A DNA stretch of 64,000 nt from Heloderma charlesbogerti (lineage: Eukaryota > Chordata > Lepidosauria > Squamata > Helodermatidae), in the NCBI GenBank assembly GCA_026122225.1, contig JANEZZ010002061.1:62001-126000 (forward strand), written 5' to 3'. The notes below the pieces were generated by a model. The model was not told where the DNA came from, searched no databases, and worked only from the letters and a program-made list of their open reading frames with translations. Below are positions 26,301 to 32,444 of this stretch, one piece after another. Within the stretch, counting starts at the first letter, position 1, and each line of letters begins with the position of its first letter. Both the position numbers and the translations under genes were made by a program.

Positions 26301-27293
26301 TCGTTGTCCTTGGCAGTGATGTTCCTGAGTAAGAAACCTAAAGATAAGGACCTGGAGCCGAAGAGCCAAGTGATTGAGGGGATCACACGCCTGATCTGCA
26401 CGGCCAAGCACCAGAACACCATGCTGCGTGGTAAGTGGGCCAGCCCACACCCTTCCCCTTGGTTAAGTTGCTGCATGGCTTCCCAAATGAGTCCTCCAGT
26501 GCTCTACGAAACAGCCTGGGTTTACCCTAAATACCGTCATCACCACATGAGAACCCTTTTACATCAGGGGTCAGCAACTTTGTGTTCACAAACACTTTTC
26601 TCGGTACCCACCAAGGTGCCCCCAGCTGTTGCCGTCTTCATTCCCTATGAATGTCTCTGGGCTACATGATGGGGTTCAGAGACATTCTTAGGAAATGAAG
26701 GTGAGAGACAGAGAGTGTGTGTGTGCGTGTCTGTGTGACACAGAGCGCACATGCGTGCATCTATGGGTGGTGATCCAGAGTGAGAGAGAAAAAGAGATAA
26801 GAGTTAATGAGCTGGCTGGCAGGGCAGAGTAGTGGGGCGGGAAAGAAAGTTTGCCTTCTGTAAAATAGGTTTCTGTTAGCACTAAAAAAACTGTGGGTTC
26901 AAAGGAGTTGTTTAGTGAGTTGTGGCTGAGCCCCCACCTTTGCCTTGTACACAGACTTTGGGGCAGGTTCCTTGTCCTTTGTGGCTAGCTGAGCTTCCCA
27001 TGGCAGCCATTTTGTGGTGGTGACCACAGCAGTTTCTCAAATGGCCGAATGCGCCCACAGGTTGAAAAGGTTTTGTTTTACATCACAGTACTCTTCTTTC
27101 GCCTTTCCCCTGGAAATCCAGTTAGATGCTCAGACCGCTTGCTTCTGCCTTCTGTCTGTCTGTCATCTTTCTTGCAGTTTGTATCGATGGCGTGGAATGG
27201 AACGACGTGAAGTTTTTCCAGCTGGCTGCACAGTGGCCGACACACGTCAAGCATTTCCCAATTGGCATCTTTGGCTACACAAAGAGCGCGTGA
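2199..27293 (+). CDS. PACS-family sorting adaptor, 3' portion (16 exons), probable third paralogue
   Basis: PACS proteins are cytosolic adaptors that link acidic-cluster motifs of cargo such as furin to AP-1/AP-3 and COPI and route it between trans-Golgi, endosomes and ER. The coding join is 2199-2350, 6086-6179, 6632-6703, 9729-9856, 10624-10756, 11038-11142, 14840-14946, 16030-16184, 16506-16616, 16743-16845, 21668-21710, 21965-22007, 22957-23098, 25921-26144, 26317-26430, 27178-27293. This gives 1842 nt, 613 residues and a TGA stop, and every junction keeps phase. The N-terminal furin-binding region is outside the window. Visible parts are the acidic autoregulatory segment (residues 8-45), a variable linker (51-193) with an Akt-type RPRSMS site, and the conserved C-terminal region (194-613). 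Some residues agree with PACS1 ([16 protein letters not shown]) and others with PACS2 ([22 protein letters not shown]), so I assign the family but not PACS1 or PACS2. The gene runs tail to tail with the cullin gene. Confidence 0.93.
2515..2592. mobile_element. Short palindromic element, splice-donor family, degraded
   Basis: This resembles the roughly 85-bp TAGGATTG...CAATCCTA palindrome seen at 24.8, 57.6 and 62.9 kb. It is recognised by the core CCAGTGGGACTTGCTC preceded by a CTACTCAGTAGTGAGT arm. The ends are decayed. Confidence 0.4.
3188..3293. mobile_element. hAT-like palindromic MITE (ACTACAACTCCCA family)
   Basis: The left arm (CCCAACCCGGCACCTTCCAG... AACTCCCACCATCCC) is mirrored by the right arm (GATGATGGGAGCTGTAG... 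TGTCAGGTTGGGG). Confidence 0.85.
3437..3825. mobile_element. 400-bp non-autonomous hAT-like element, family A, copy 1
   Basis: The element begins TAGGGATG and ends CATCCTTA, short inverted termini. It is flanked by TTCATAAC (3429-3436) and CTCATAAC (3826-3833), a 7-of-8 match that fits an 8-bp hAT-type target duplication. Other copies are at 15439-15843 and 49292-49779. The interior is AT-rich with no coding capacity. Confidence 0.75.
4015..4560 (-). mobile_element. CR1-type LINE 3' end, interrupted by a palindromic MITE
   Basis: The + strand reads GTTGGAAGGCTCCTCAGAGG, TCATCTAGTCTAACCC and CCATCCAGCCTCTGCTTAAA, the reverse complement of the CR1 3' region. The match resumes at about 4455-4560 (CTCTTCTCCAGACCCAACTC CTTCAAGCTTC). 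The gap at 4291-4420 is a nested MITE. Confidence 0.75.
4291..4420. mobile_element. hAT-like palindromic MITE nested in CR1
   Basis: The arms are CTTCCCCAACCTGATGCCCT and its mirror TCACCAGGTTGGGGTAGG. The centre has AATGCCCATCATTCTCAGCC facing GGTGGGAGTTGCTGTCC. It splits the surrounding CR1 3' end. Confidence 0.85.
4630..5560 (+). other. PACS intron, nothing recognised
   Basis: I found no exon, repeat or RNA gene in this stretch. Confidence 0.4.
5563..5664. mobile_element. hAT-like palindromic MITE
   Basis: It contains TGCAACTCCCATCATCCTCA, then AGCCAGCATGGCT, then GGATGATGGGAGTTGCA, a near-perfect mirror around the centre. The outer ends are shortened. Confidence 0.85.
5688..5699 (+). 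repeat. Poly-C run
   Basis: Twelve consecutive C. It is prone to length variation and sequencing error. Confidence 0.9.
6086..6179 (+). CDS. PACS exon b
   Basis: The acceptor is TTCTGCAG after a CTGT-rich pyrimidine tract, and the donor is GTGAGT. It encodes residues 51-82, including [17 protein letters not shown], directly comparable to the FFEGMSxSSSQTEI block of PACS1 and PACS2. Confidence 0.92.
6632..6703 (+). CDS. PACS exon c (linker)
   Basis: This exon has 24 codons, phase 0 on both sides, acceptor CATCCAG and donor GTGAGT. It encodes [20 protein letters not shown] and a few more residues. The linker differs from both mammalian PACS proteins, so the exon is supported by phase and splice sites rather than by homology. 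Confidence 0.7.
7000..7410 (+). other. PACS intron, nothing recognised
   Basis: No exon or repeat was recognised here. Confidence 0.4.
7411..7478. mobile_element. Half of a palindromic MITE
   Basis: Only the left arm is present: GCCCTGCAGATATGTTGGAC TACAACTCCCATTACCCCCA then GCCAGCATGGC. The mirror arm is missing. Confidence 0.7.
7750..8148 (+). mobile_element. 400-bp dispersed element, family B, copy 1
   Basis: It starts CAGTGGTATAGTG and ends CACTACACCGCTG, inverted ends of hAT type. It aligns along its length with 55128-55514 (same strand) and 19219-19572 (opposite strand); shared blocks include GCCAGGGCTCACAGGGA and GGTCTTGAATGGGCAATT. The flanks GGATGTGC and GATAGTGC match at 5 of 8 bases. 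Confidence 0.7.
8256..8391. mobile_element. hAT MITE with perfect 8-bp target duplication
   Basis: The termini are CAGAGGTGGGAAACTTGTGG and its mirror CCACAAGTTGCCCACCTCTG. GTGTAAGG occurs immediately on both sides (8248-8255 and 8392-8399). This is the clearest proof in the window that the palindrome family transposes as a hAT-type DNA element. Confidence 0.93.
8509..9509 (+). mobile_element. 1001-bp retro-insertion with 18-bp target duplication, containing BovB
   Basis: AGAAAGGCAGGGCACTTT occurs at 8491-8508 and again, identically, at 9510-9527. The insert ends in an A-rich tail with AATAAA at 9484-9489, as expected of LINE-mobilised RNA. Its left part is AT-rich unknown sequence; a BovB 3' end sits inside at about 8928-9330. 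Confidence 0.85.
8928..9330 (-). mobile_element. BovB LINE 3' end
   Basis: On the minus strand this encodes the C-terminal end of the BovB ORF ([20 protein letters not shown] and [16 protein letters not shown]), then the 3' terminus and a (CAA)n tail at 8928-8938. It is about 97% identical by eye to the copy at 63754-64000. Confidence 0.9.
9729..9856 (+). CDS. PACS exon d (linker)
   Basis: The acceptor is CTCTCAG and the donor GTAAAG; phase 0 in, two bases left. It encodes residues 107-148 ([20 protein letters not shown], then [17 protein letters not shown]). The segment is acidic and Ser-rich, lineage-variable, and supported by phase and splice sites. Confidence 0.75.
9857..10623 (+). other. 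PACS intron, nothing recognised
   Basis: The stretch includes an AT-rich tract with tandem AAAT-like units near 10310-10340. No coding signal was found. Confidence 0.4.
10624..10756 (+). CDS. PACS exon e: Akt-site region
   Basis: It encodes residues 149-193 including [11 protein letters not shown], which fits the Akt consensus RxRxxS at Ser163 and corresponds to the RSTSLKERQ / RSTPLKERQ block of PACS1 and PACS2, and then [15 protein letters not shown]. The acceptor is CCTTCAG and the donor GTCTGG. The donor lacks A or G at +3, but the phase and the following VPRK exon leave no better choice. Confidence 0.9.
11038..11142 (+). CDS. PACS exon f
   Basis: 35 codons, phase 0 both sides, donor GTGAGG. 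It encodes [20 protein letters not shown] and [10 protein letters not shown], the opening of the conserved PACS C-terminal region ([12 protein letters not shown] is shared with PACS2). Confidence 0.96.
11234..11400 (+). mobile_element. L2-type LINE 3' end
   Basis: TGCTGCTAGGTTTTATTGTG leads to GTGAACCGCCCAGAGAGCTT and GGGCGGTATAGAAAT with an AAATG-type tail. It aligns with the end of the larger L2 copy at 54718-54868. Confidence 0.75.
11410..11529. mobile_element. hAT-like palindromic MITE, near-perfect
   Basis: CTGGTGCCCTCCAGGTGTGT is mirrored by ACACACCTGGAGGGCGCCAG. The centre CCAGCCAGCATGGCC separates AACTCCCATCATCCC from GGGGATGATTGGAATT. The arms differ at very few positions. Confidence 0.9.
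11530..12200 (+). other. PACS intron with LINE-like remnants
   Basis: Around 11990-12130, CCTCCATTGGTGGCCATTCC and CCTTGTACATGTCCTGAAGC suggest a decayed LINE, family not assigned. A long reading frame on the + strand here is not supported by splice sites or homology. Confidence 0.35.
12205..12812 (+). mobile_element. BovB-like (RTE) LINE 3' end, older copy
   Basis: The reading frame encodes [40 protein letters not shown] and [20 protein letters not shown], the reverse-transcriptase C-terminal end of BovB, interrupted by in-frame stops at 12424-12426 and 12670-12672. It ends with a CAACAACA tail near 12805. It is clearly more diverged than the copies at 8.9 and 63.8 kb. Confidence 0.85.
12820..12975 (+). 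mobile_element. CR1/L2-related LINE 3' end
   Basis: GAATGCTGGACTAGATGGGC, CCTTGGCCTGATCCAGCAGG and TTCTTATG form the usual 3' end of this reptile LINE group. The reverse-strand equivalent is at 14235-14640. Confidence 0.65.
12980..13620 (+). other. PACS intron, nothing recognised
   Basis: AT-rich in places; no exon or repeat assigned. Confidence 0.4.
13624..13758. mobile_element. hAT-like palindromic MITE
   Basis: TTTCCCAATCTGGTGCTCTC faces GAGGGCACCAGGTGGGGAAT. The right arm has GGGAGTTGTAGTCCAAAAC. Confidence 0.8.
13880..14190 (+). mobile_element. L2-type LINE 3' end
   Basis: GTTTGTGGAATTCCCTCCTT, TTAAACAGACCATGGAAACC and GTAAGCCACCGAGGAAGG then AACATATAAACTTT follow the order of reptile L2 3' regions. 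Confidence 0.65.
14235..14640 (-). mobile_element. CR1/L2-related LINE 3' end
   Basis: CATAAGAAGAGCCATGTTGG ATCAAACCAAAGGCC and CATCCAGGTTGGCAGCCATC ACTCGATC are the reverse complement of the reptile LINE 3' region. Confidence 0.6.
14840..14946 (+). CDS. PACS exon g
   Basis: The acceptor is TCGGCAG and the donor GTGAGT; two bases left. It encodes [20 protein letters not shown], then [15 protein letters not shown]. VQAAFxTIVxRIQRYCNCNS is a PACS hallmark completed by the next exon. Confidence 0.96.
15080..15195. mobile_element. hAT-like palindromic MITE
   Basis: TTTTGGACTACATCTCCCAT faces ATTGTAATCCAAGACATCTG GAAGGCACCAGGTTGGGG. The left end is eroded. Confidence 0.75.
15205..15347. mobile_element. 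hAT-like palindromic MITE, GTGGGGAATG subfamily
   Basis: AGGGTGGGGAATGCGTGGTC faces GGCCACACATTCCCCACCCC. The right arm has GAGATGATGGGAGTTGCAG. Confidence 0.85.
15353..15905. mobile_element. Palindromic MITE split by family A element
   Basis: The left arm is at 15353-15438 (CAGCCTTCCCCAACCTGGCC... ATCCCCAGCCAGC). The right arm is at 15844-15905 (AGGAATCTGTAGTC... CCTGGTTGGGGAAGGCTGG). A family A element lies between them, so the palindrome is the older of the two. Confidence 0.8.
15439..15843. mobile_element. 400-bp non-autonomous element, family A, copy 2
   Basis: It aligns with 3437-3825 throughout: GGAAAAATACGCAA, GTCCCCCATTCCATTCAA, CAGGTCGGATTCTTAGAAAT. The left terminus is altered (TACTGATG for TAGGGATG) and no clear target duplication remains. 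It is nested in a palindromic MITE. Confidence 0.8.
16030..16184 (+). CDS. PACS exon h
   Basis: The acceptor is CTGGCAG and the donor GTAAGC; one base in, one base out. It encodes [20 protein letters not shown] and [20 protein letters not shown] through VVPLG (residues 264-315), the best conserved stretch of the family. Confidence 0.97.
16353..16380 (+). repeat. (CCCA)n microsatellite
   Basis: About six units of CCCA in a stop-free intron between PACS exons h and i. Confidence 0.9.
16506..16616 (+). CDS. PACS exon i
   Basis: The acceptor is TTCCCAG and the donor GTAAGA. It encodes [20 protein letters not shown] and [16 protein letters not shown] (316-352), matching [12 protein letters not shown]...DLFSR of the family. 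Confidence 0.97.
16743..16845 (+). CDS. PACS exon j
   Basis: The acceptor is CCTCCAG and the donor GTAAGA; leaves two bases. It encodes [20 protein letters not shown] and [14 protein letters not shown] (353-386), equivalent to [15 protein letters not shown]. Confidence 0.97.
16865..16985 (+). repeat. (CTGT)n and pyrimidine-rich simple repeats
   Basis: CTGT units at about 16868-16891 are followed by CCTTT units and a CT run near 16965-16980. Confidence 0.85.
16990..19205 (+). other. Part of the long PACS intron, nothing recognised
   Basis: This is the longest featureless piece of intron in the window (the intron is 16846-21667). It holds a poly-G run at about 18074-18085. Several reading frames exist on both strands but none has family similarity or paired splice sites. 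Confidence 0.4.
19219..19572 (-). mobile_element. 400-bp dispersed element, family B, copy 2
   Basis: This is the reverse complement of the elements at 7750 and 55128. CACTGGTGGCGTAGTGG forms one end and GGTGCCACTG the other; inside, GGCCATTCAAGACCAGGCC and GTCCCTGTGAGCCCTGG match the other copies in reverse. Confidence 0.7.
19580..20110 (+). other. PACS intron, nothing recognised
   Basis: No exon or repeat assigned. Confidence 0.4.
20115..20235. mobile_element. hAT-like palindromic MITE
   Basis: GGATGGGGAAGCTGTGGCTC TTCAGATGTTACTGGACTAC faces TTGGGAATTAGAATCCAACT. The right end is worn. Confidence 0.75.
20240..21667 (+). other. PACS intron, GC-rich, nothing recognised
   Basis: It contains a poly-C run at 21250-21263. 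Splice-like pyrimidine tracts are frequent but no family exon is missing between exons j and k. Confidence 0.4.
21668..21710 (+). CDS. PACS exon k, 43 nt
   Basis: The acceptor is TTTTACAG and the donor GTGAGT. It encodes [15 protein letters not shown] (387-401), matching SPDEES.QKFIPFVG. Frame is kept with one base from the previous exon. Confidence 0.95.
21965..22007 (+). CDS. PACS exon l, 43 nt
   Basis: The acceptor is CTGGCAG and the donor GTGAGA. It encodes [14 protein letters not shown] (402-415), matching the VVKVGLVE / VVKVGIVE motif. Confidence 0.95.
22138..22166 (+). repeat. G-run array, possible G-quadruplex
   Basis: There are five runs of four or five G separated by C or CA on the sense strand of the intron. 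The spacing satisfies the usual G-quadruplex rule. Confidence 0.85.
22957..23098 (+). CDS. PACS exon m (Ser/Pro-rich)
   Basis: The acceptor is TCCTTAG and the donor GTAAGC. It encodes [20 protein letters not shown], then [17 protein letters not shown] (416-462). It is equivalent to the low-complexity ATPPSSPSxSxGL block of the family. Confidence 0.94.
23755..23945 (+). mobile_element. CR1-type LINE 3' end
   Basis: GGAGGCATTCAAGAGGAGGC, CTGGCCAGCCATCTGTCAGG and the terminal CCAACCCTACTATTCTATGA TTCTGTGATT are the classic CR1 3' end with its ATTCTATGATTCT-type repeat tail. Confidence 0.9.
24218..24275 (+). repeat. (AAAT)n-like AT-rich tract
   Basis: AAATAAAT units grade into irregular A/T sequence. 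Confidence 0.85.
24382..24690. mobile_element. Long fold-back element A
   Basis: It begins GGCCTGGTTCTCATATAATG and ends TTACATGCGAACCAGGTC. Inner arms also mirror: CATGCGGACCTGCACTATGG with CCATAGTGCAGGGTTTGCAT, and repeated AACCCATG units. The structure spans about 310 bp. Fold-backs B (56.8 kb) and C (47.3 kb) have related ends. Confidence 0.8.
24813..24904. mobile_element. Short palindromic element, splice-donor family
   Basis: GGTTGCAATCGTATAACC... GCCTGGGAGTAAGCCCCACT faces TGAGTAGACATGCATAGGAT TGTGCGATT. Related copies are at 51.7, 57.6, 62.9 and 63.3 kb. Confidence 0.7.
24905..25920 (+). other. PACS intron, nothing recognised
   Basis: No repeat family or exon was assigned before the acceptor at 25920. 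Confidence 0.35.
25921..26144 (+). CDS. PACS exon n
   Basis: The acceptor is CCCCCAG and the donor GTAGCC. It encodes residues 463-537: [37 protein letters not shown] and [24 protein letters not shown] resembles PACS1; TMAMTVV resembles PACS2. Confidence 0.96.
26317..26430 (+). CDS. PACS exon o
   Basis: The acceptor is TTGGCAG and the donor GTAAGT. It encodes [20 protein letters not shown] and [18 protein letters not shown] (538-575). VMFL is PACS1-like, SKKP and SQVIEGI are PACS2-like. Confidence 0.97.
26431..27177 (+). other. Last PACS intron
   Basis: It contains a GT-rich tract at about 26715-26745. The start CATCAGGGGTCAGCAACTTT near 26563 resembles a hAT end, but no partner end was found. 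Confidence 0.4.
27178..27293 (+). CDS. PACS last coding exon
   Basis: The acceptor is TTCTTGCAG. It encodes [38 protein letters not shown], then TGA (27291-27293). The end differs from both FGHSKATF (PACS1) and FSGSKAT (PACS2). Confidence 0.97.
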
Positions 27294-28380
27294 TAAGAAC
27301 CAGGCAGCCCAGAAGGCCTGGGGCCGTGCCAGACAGAACAGAGGAGGGAGTTTCCAGCTCCTTTGCTTCTGAAGACTGACCGACTGCCCGGTGCTAGAGT
27401 CCAAGTCTGGCCAGGGCTCTGCTTGCTCCATTTGTTCTGTACAAGGAGCATCGCGATTTGCTTTACGTCTCACCCATGAATTTTTTAGTTTAACGTGAAC
27501 TTGGGTCCTAGGAAATGGAAGGAACATACACGCGGCTTCTCAACCTGCACTCTCGGGAGTAGAATGCCAGGCCAGTCTTCTCCATTCAAGTGGGGTCAGG
27601 TATGAAAGAGTCCGAGGGGATACGCACCCCCCCACCCCCCTGGTTTTCAGTTTGTGGCAGCAGCTGGGACTCAGTTCCCTTCCATGCCTTGCCTGGCTGG
27701 CTTGGGCAAGAAAGGCGACGGCAAGTTCTCTTTGACATGCGGCTGCTACCTTGTAAAACTCTAGTAGGAAAAAATGTGTGTTAATGCCCTCCTCCTAGGG
27801 TTGCTCAGCCAGGCTCACCCAGTAGCATTCTGGGCAAGCTGGACCTCTGCCCACAAGTGCCACTCTTGCCCTCTCTCAGCATTCACTGAGGGCTACTGGG
27901 ATCTTGGTACCTTGTTGTCTTTTTAACATGAAGCAGCTTTCCCCTCTCTCCTCTCCAGCCCCTCCCTGGCACTGTTGCGCTTTTCACGCCCTTGGAATAT
28001 ATGCAGACCAGAGTATATAAAGTGAGAGGTACGGAGATGGCAACAAAGACAGGTGCAGTGTTTATTTTGCAGCAGGCGCTGCTCCTGGGAAGCAGGTGTG
28101 GTACGAGCTGCTTCATGCAGTTCACACCACCCTGATGTTCTCGAGGAAGATACTGGATGAGTTAGGTCCCCCCACCCCCACCCCATTCATCAGCTGTGGG
28201 CACCAGATAGGGAAGTGACACACAACTGTCTGGGTTCGGGGCAGCATTTGGCTCAGCATCTGCTACAAATCAACAGGAAGGGTTGCTCTGTCGTAGCAGA
28301 GCAAAGGGAAGGATCACAGAACGGCTCTTTGCCCCTTTAAAGCACAGCAGGCCAGCTTTTGAGGGAAAGGTAGAGAAGGT

Positions 28381-28720
28381 ATGGGACCGCGGTGGCTTAG
28401 TGGTTAAGACGCTGAACTGCAGACTGGAAGGTCGGCAGGTCAGCAGTTCGAGACCCGAGTGCTGCGTGACGGAGTGAGCTCCCGTCTTCAGTCCCAGCTT
28501 CTGCTAACCTAGCAGTTCGAAAGCAAGAAATTGCAAGTAGATAAATAGGTACTGCCTCAGTGGGAAAGGTAACAGCGTTCCATGCACCTCGGTGTTCAGT
28601 CATGCTGGCCACATGACCACGGAAGTGTCTTCGGACAGCACTGGCTCTTTGACTTAGAAACGGGGATGAGCACCACACCCTAGAGTCTGACACAACTGGT
28701 TGGGGACACCTTTACCTTTA
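28381..28720 (+). mobile_element. Sauria SINE, full length
   Basis: The tRNA-like head has an A box (TGGCTTAGTGG) and B box (AGTTCGAGACC). The conserved body and a BovB-like 3' end (GAGTCTGACACAACTGGTTG) follow, ending ACCTTTACCTTTA. Flanks TAGAGAAGGT (28371-28380) and TAGAGAAGTT (28719-28728) are a 9-of-10 target duplication. Sauria SINEs are specific to squamates. Confidence 0.93.
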
Positions 28721-29673
28721 GAGAAGTTCAAATGAGTGGAACAGAACAGGAAAGGCCTTGCTAAGGAGCAAGGGAAGGGGTGGGGAGAAAGGTCCCTCGA
28801 GGGATGGGGCTAGGCCCTCTTCCCATCGGATGTGCTTGAGCAATGTGTACACACTGCTGGCTTTATTTGCCTGTGCCATGCTGCCAGGCAGTTAAAGTAC
28901 CACAAGACTTACCGCTCACACGGGTGGCGGGCAGGCTGGGCTCTGCTGTCTGTCCTGTTGAGTGAGGACTCTGTGGGGAAGGTGCTCTCTTGCAGTGAAA
29001 CCAGCTTCTAATTCAATACACTCCCATTTGTATCCAGTAGGAGGGAGCCCTCCTAAACCAGCACTTTCTCTGAACCAGTCTGAGGGCAGCCCTTCGATCC
29101 CCAAATTGGGCCTAGTTCTGCCTTTGCTGTGCTGTGTTCAGTGGGTCTGTTGTGCTGCATCAGATTGAGGCAGCTGACAGGTATGAGATGCAGCAGCATG
29201 GCCAGGCATAATGACGGGTGGAATAGATGTGCCAGCAGGAAGAAATTCCCCTTCTTTAAAAAAAGAAAGAAAACATACTTGAGTTGAAGAAGAGCCAGAA
29301 CTAAAGTTGAACGAGAGAGCCAGAAATCACAGCAAGGTGTCCCAACGGTAGCCTTCCTGTGGCAGCTACTGGTCCCTCCTTGGCTGGATTCACACATGCC
29401 CCTTCCCTTCTCTTCACCCCCACCCGCCACGCCAGCTCCACGGCCAGGGCTTCCTCTGCCTTCCTGGAGCTCGTCACTAGAACTGCCAAACCAACCTCCC
29501 CTGCCTTGAAAGTGTTTCCTACCGAACTCAAGAGACCTAAACTGTGGTATTGCGCCTGCCTGGCGGACGCAGCTGCTCGTGGTTAGGAGAGCAGGGATGG
29601 TGGGTTAACCCCATTTTTTACAAGATTCTATTTTTGTTAAACTTAATGTAAGGTTGCTTTCTGGATTAATTTT

Positions 29674-29679
29674 AATAAA
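29674..29679 (+). terminator. Candidate polyadenylation signal of the PACS gene
   Basis: This is a canonical AATAAA, 2.4 kb after the stop codon, in an AT-rich stretch followed by GT-containing sequence. Confidence 0.45.
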
Positions 29680-29704
29680 TTAATGCTGGTACCATTGTGA
29701 CTTG

Positions 29705-31020
29705 GGAGCATCAGCTCAATTTTGTTGTGAGTCAGTTTAAAGTTTCAGCTAGTTCTTCTTTGTGCAAAGAACTGTGGAACTCCTTCTACAAATGCAAGTA
29801 GTCTTTCGACTTGGTTTTCCTAAAGCACAAGCCTTTCCCGCTGCCCTGCGGCAAACTACTTTAGAAAATGAGGGGCGTTTCCAGAGCAGTCATGGAGGGG
29901 TCAGTTTTAACAAAACGTAAAAAAAATAAACTGAAATCCCAACAGGCCATCACAAGCCCCTTGCATGAGCGAAAGCTCTTCAGATCCCATCTGTTGTATC
30001 AAAAAAGCCATGCCTGTCGCATGAATGTGGATGCAGTAGAAAACATACAGCAGCTCACGTCAGAGGTTGGTAACTTGTTTCTACATTCTTCTTGTCTGTG
30101 TCTTTTAAAGCTACCTGAGCTTTGAGCAGATAGAGGTGGACTATGTCGCCCAATTTGCAAAGTGATTCCATGTTCAGATCTGTACGCCCAGTTTTTTTGG
30201 CATCAAAGGCAGGCAACGAAAACCCCCTCTGGTAGCTCAAACATATCTCTTGCACAGGCTATACACAGACGCGTGCCTCACAAGCAAACAGTATCTCCAG
30301 TGAGGAGAGCAACATCTGAGCTTTTGAACTGAAGTGCGTACCCACCCTGGCTCCACTTGCACTCCCTCCCATTAAACTTGATCTCTGTCCTGCGCTGAGT
30401 TTGGCACATTGTTTAGCAACAGAGAGATGTACACCCTCGGCCCAGAACGAAAGGTGTGCAGAGGAAACGTTCAGTGGAAGTGGGATCCAGCTTCAGAAGC
30501 CACTGTTGGCTTGTACAGATCCAGCCATTCTTAAGCAGCTGAAATGTGCCTTCCAAAGCAATTCTTTTCAGAGATTACACTCTTCCGGTAGTTCCTCTCC
30601 CTAGCTGAAGAATGGCATCTTCTCTGTCCCTTGACTGCCTGCGGAAATGTTTGGCTACAGGAGTGTGTAAAGATGAGCGAAAAGGAAATGCAGGTGGCTT
30701 CCTCCTGCCTTGCGTATAACTAGTAAAGCCATCCTCCACACCTCATCCCACTCTTAACTGCTACTTGTGGGCTTGGAGTTGCTCGCCATGTGGGTCCCCA
30801 CTGCCTACTACAGCATGATCCCAGCGGGCTTGGGCTCCCTCGGGACTTCCTTTGGGACTTAGCCTCTTCTCTTCCTTGGCAGCTCAGCGTTTGCTAGACT
30901 ATCATCCCAGGCACAAACTTTGTGGCTGGAAAGTCTAAGCACAGCTGCTTCAGAGAGAAAGTCACCTGGTTCATGCTAACTGTAGGCCACTCTACCTGCA
31001 GTGGTTCAAGGAAGCCACGC
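29705..31020. other. Intergenic space between the two convergent genes
   Basis: I see no exon, RNA gene or clear repeat. In particular no RING-IBR-RING coding segment for the cullin gene is present on the minus strand. Confidence 0.45.
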
Positions 31021-32444
31021 TGTGCAGCCCAGCCAAATTTGTCTTTTATTTATTTGGACTTCAGCAATTGATAGGTTTGCAAATTTGGAACAGCTTTGGA
31101 AAGGGCTGAGGTGGTGGGGAGATGGCCGTTGCACTGAAGGTAAGCAGTGGAGAAGGAAGGAATTATGGGTAGAGCAGCATGCAGAAGGACTGATGAGGTA
31201 GAATAACCCCTCTCAATTTTGAATCTAGCACAAGCCAAGCCAACATCCAGGAGGAAAGGGGTTGTGCTACTGCCTTAGTGTACAGATAATGAGGTCTCAA
31301 CCATCCCTTGGCTTAATGAGATCTATAGGTCCCTAGAACACTGATTCCACCAACTTCCACTTTGCACGTTTTTGCTAATACAACACTCATGTGCACTTGT
31401 ACGAACACATGAGCTACATCTGCTTAGAGAGAATACAAGCATCTAGTTCTCATTTTTAGAATTAAGGAACACAACTGATGGGAGCAGCTAGTTCCATATA
31501 CCACACAGCTGGTTCTGATCCTCAGCTACAGATTCAGGCTCTGTAAAAGGAAAGGTGCCAGCTTCCTTCCAGCCAATCCCTGCCAAATGGCACTATTAGG
31601 CAAGAAGCGGTTAAAAACACACACACCTGGCACTAGATTCCTACACAAGGAAAGGGAAAGTCAAGGCTGATGATAAAGAATGCTTAAGGAAGCCCTCTAT
31701 TACTAATGGGGCTGAAGGGAAACTTTAAAGAAATTAGGGAGTTACAAAAAAGGCCAGAAGAGATCCGTTTCACCTAAATGAGATGCCATCCTTGAACTGC
31801 AGCAGGATGAACCTGCAAATAAGTGGGAGGTGTTCTTCCCCTAAGGCCGGAGGCATTAATCAAAGATGGTGTTCCTAGGGAGGGGGGAGGACCATCCATC
31901 AGGCAGCCCATGTAAAGAAAGGGAAAATTGCCATGATTCTGGGGCAATTCAGCCCTCTGGAAATAAGGCAGGTATATATTATGGAGAGGACGTTTTCAGA
32001 GGTGCCTGGCTTTTAAAAGCACAAGCTAATCTGGACATTCAGGAAAGGCGGGGGTGGCTTACTAACCAGACTTGTCACATTCCCTGGCAGCTGCTAACCT
32101 ATCAGCTGCTAGTTCAGGAGGACTGTGGCCAGCAGATGCACTACAGCTAGGCAATGGAAGCAGGAGCTGGTTGGTTTCAGCAAGACATCCACATTCCGGG
32201 AGATGGCTGCTTGTGACAATGCAGCCAGCTTCTTTTCTCAGAAGGGGGCCCGTTGCAGTGCTGCAGGACCACCCTTTGCTCCTTGCCAAAATCACAATGT
32301 GCAAGCCAGGAGGAAGAGCAAGATCTCCCCAGCCGGCTGTGCTCATAAGAGACCAGCACCTTGAAGAGCAAGGGCGGCAGCCCCTCTCTGTCCCACACAC
32401 GGAAACAGGCCTGGACAGTCAAATCCATAGGCCTACAGCCAGTT
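31021..32444 (-). other. Probable 3' UTR of the cullin gene
   Basis: The stretch follows the TAG stop at 32447-32445. The first AATAAA on the minus strand is at 31050-31045 (in AATAAATAAA context). No cysteine-rich RBR-like reading frame occurs in any frame. The extent is inferred. Confidence 0.35.
31045..31050 (-). terminator. Candidate polyadenylation signal of the cullin gene
   Basis: TTTATT on the + strand is AATAAA on the minus strand, about 1.4 kb after the stop codon. It is the first canonical hexamer I found downstream. Confidence 0.35.

Larger units (their letters stand above)
27294..29700 (+). other. Probable PACS 3' UTR
   Basis: There is no further intron signal needed after the stop. 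The first good AATAAA on this strand with an AT-rich context is at 29674-29679; a second is at 29925-29930. A Sauria SINE is included. The end point is inferred, not proven. Confidence 0.5.

Noticed and set aside
29700..32444. RING-IBR-RING exons expected if the cullin were a standard CUL9
   Set aside because: No frame on the minus strand shows the spaced Cys/His pattern. The terminal exon ends with a stop directly after AFSTFR.
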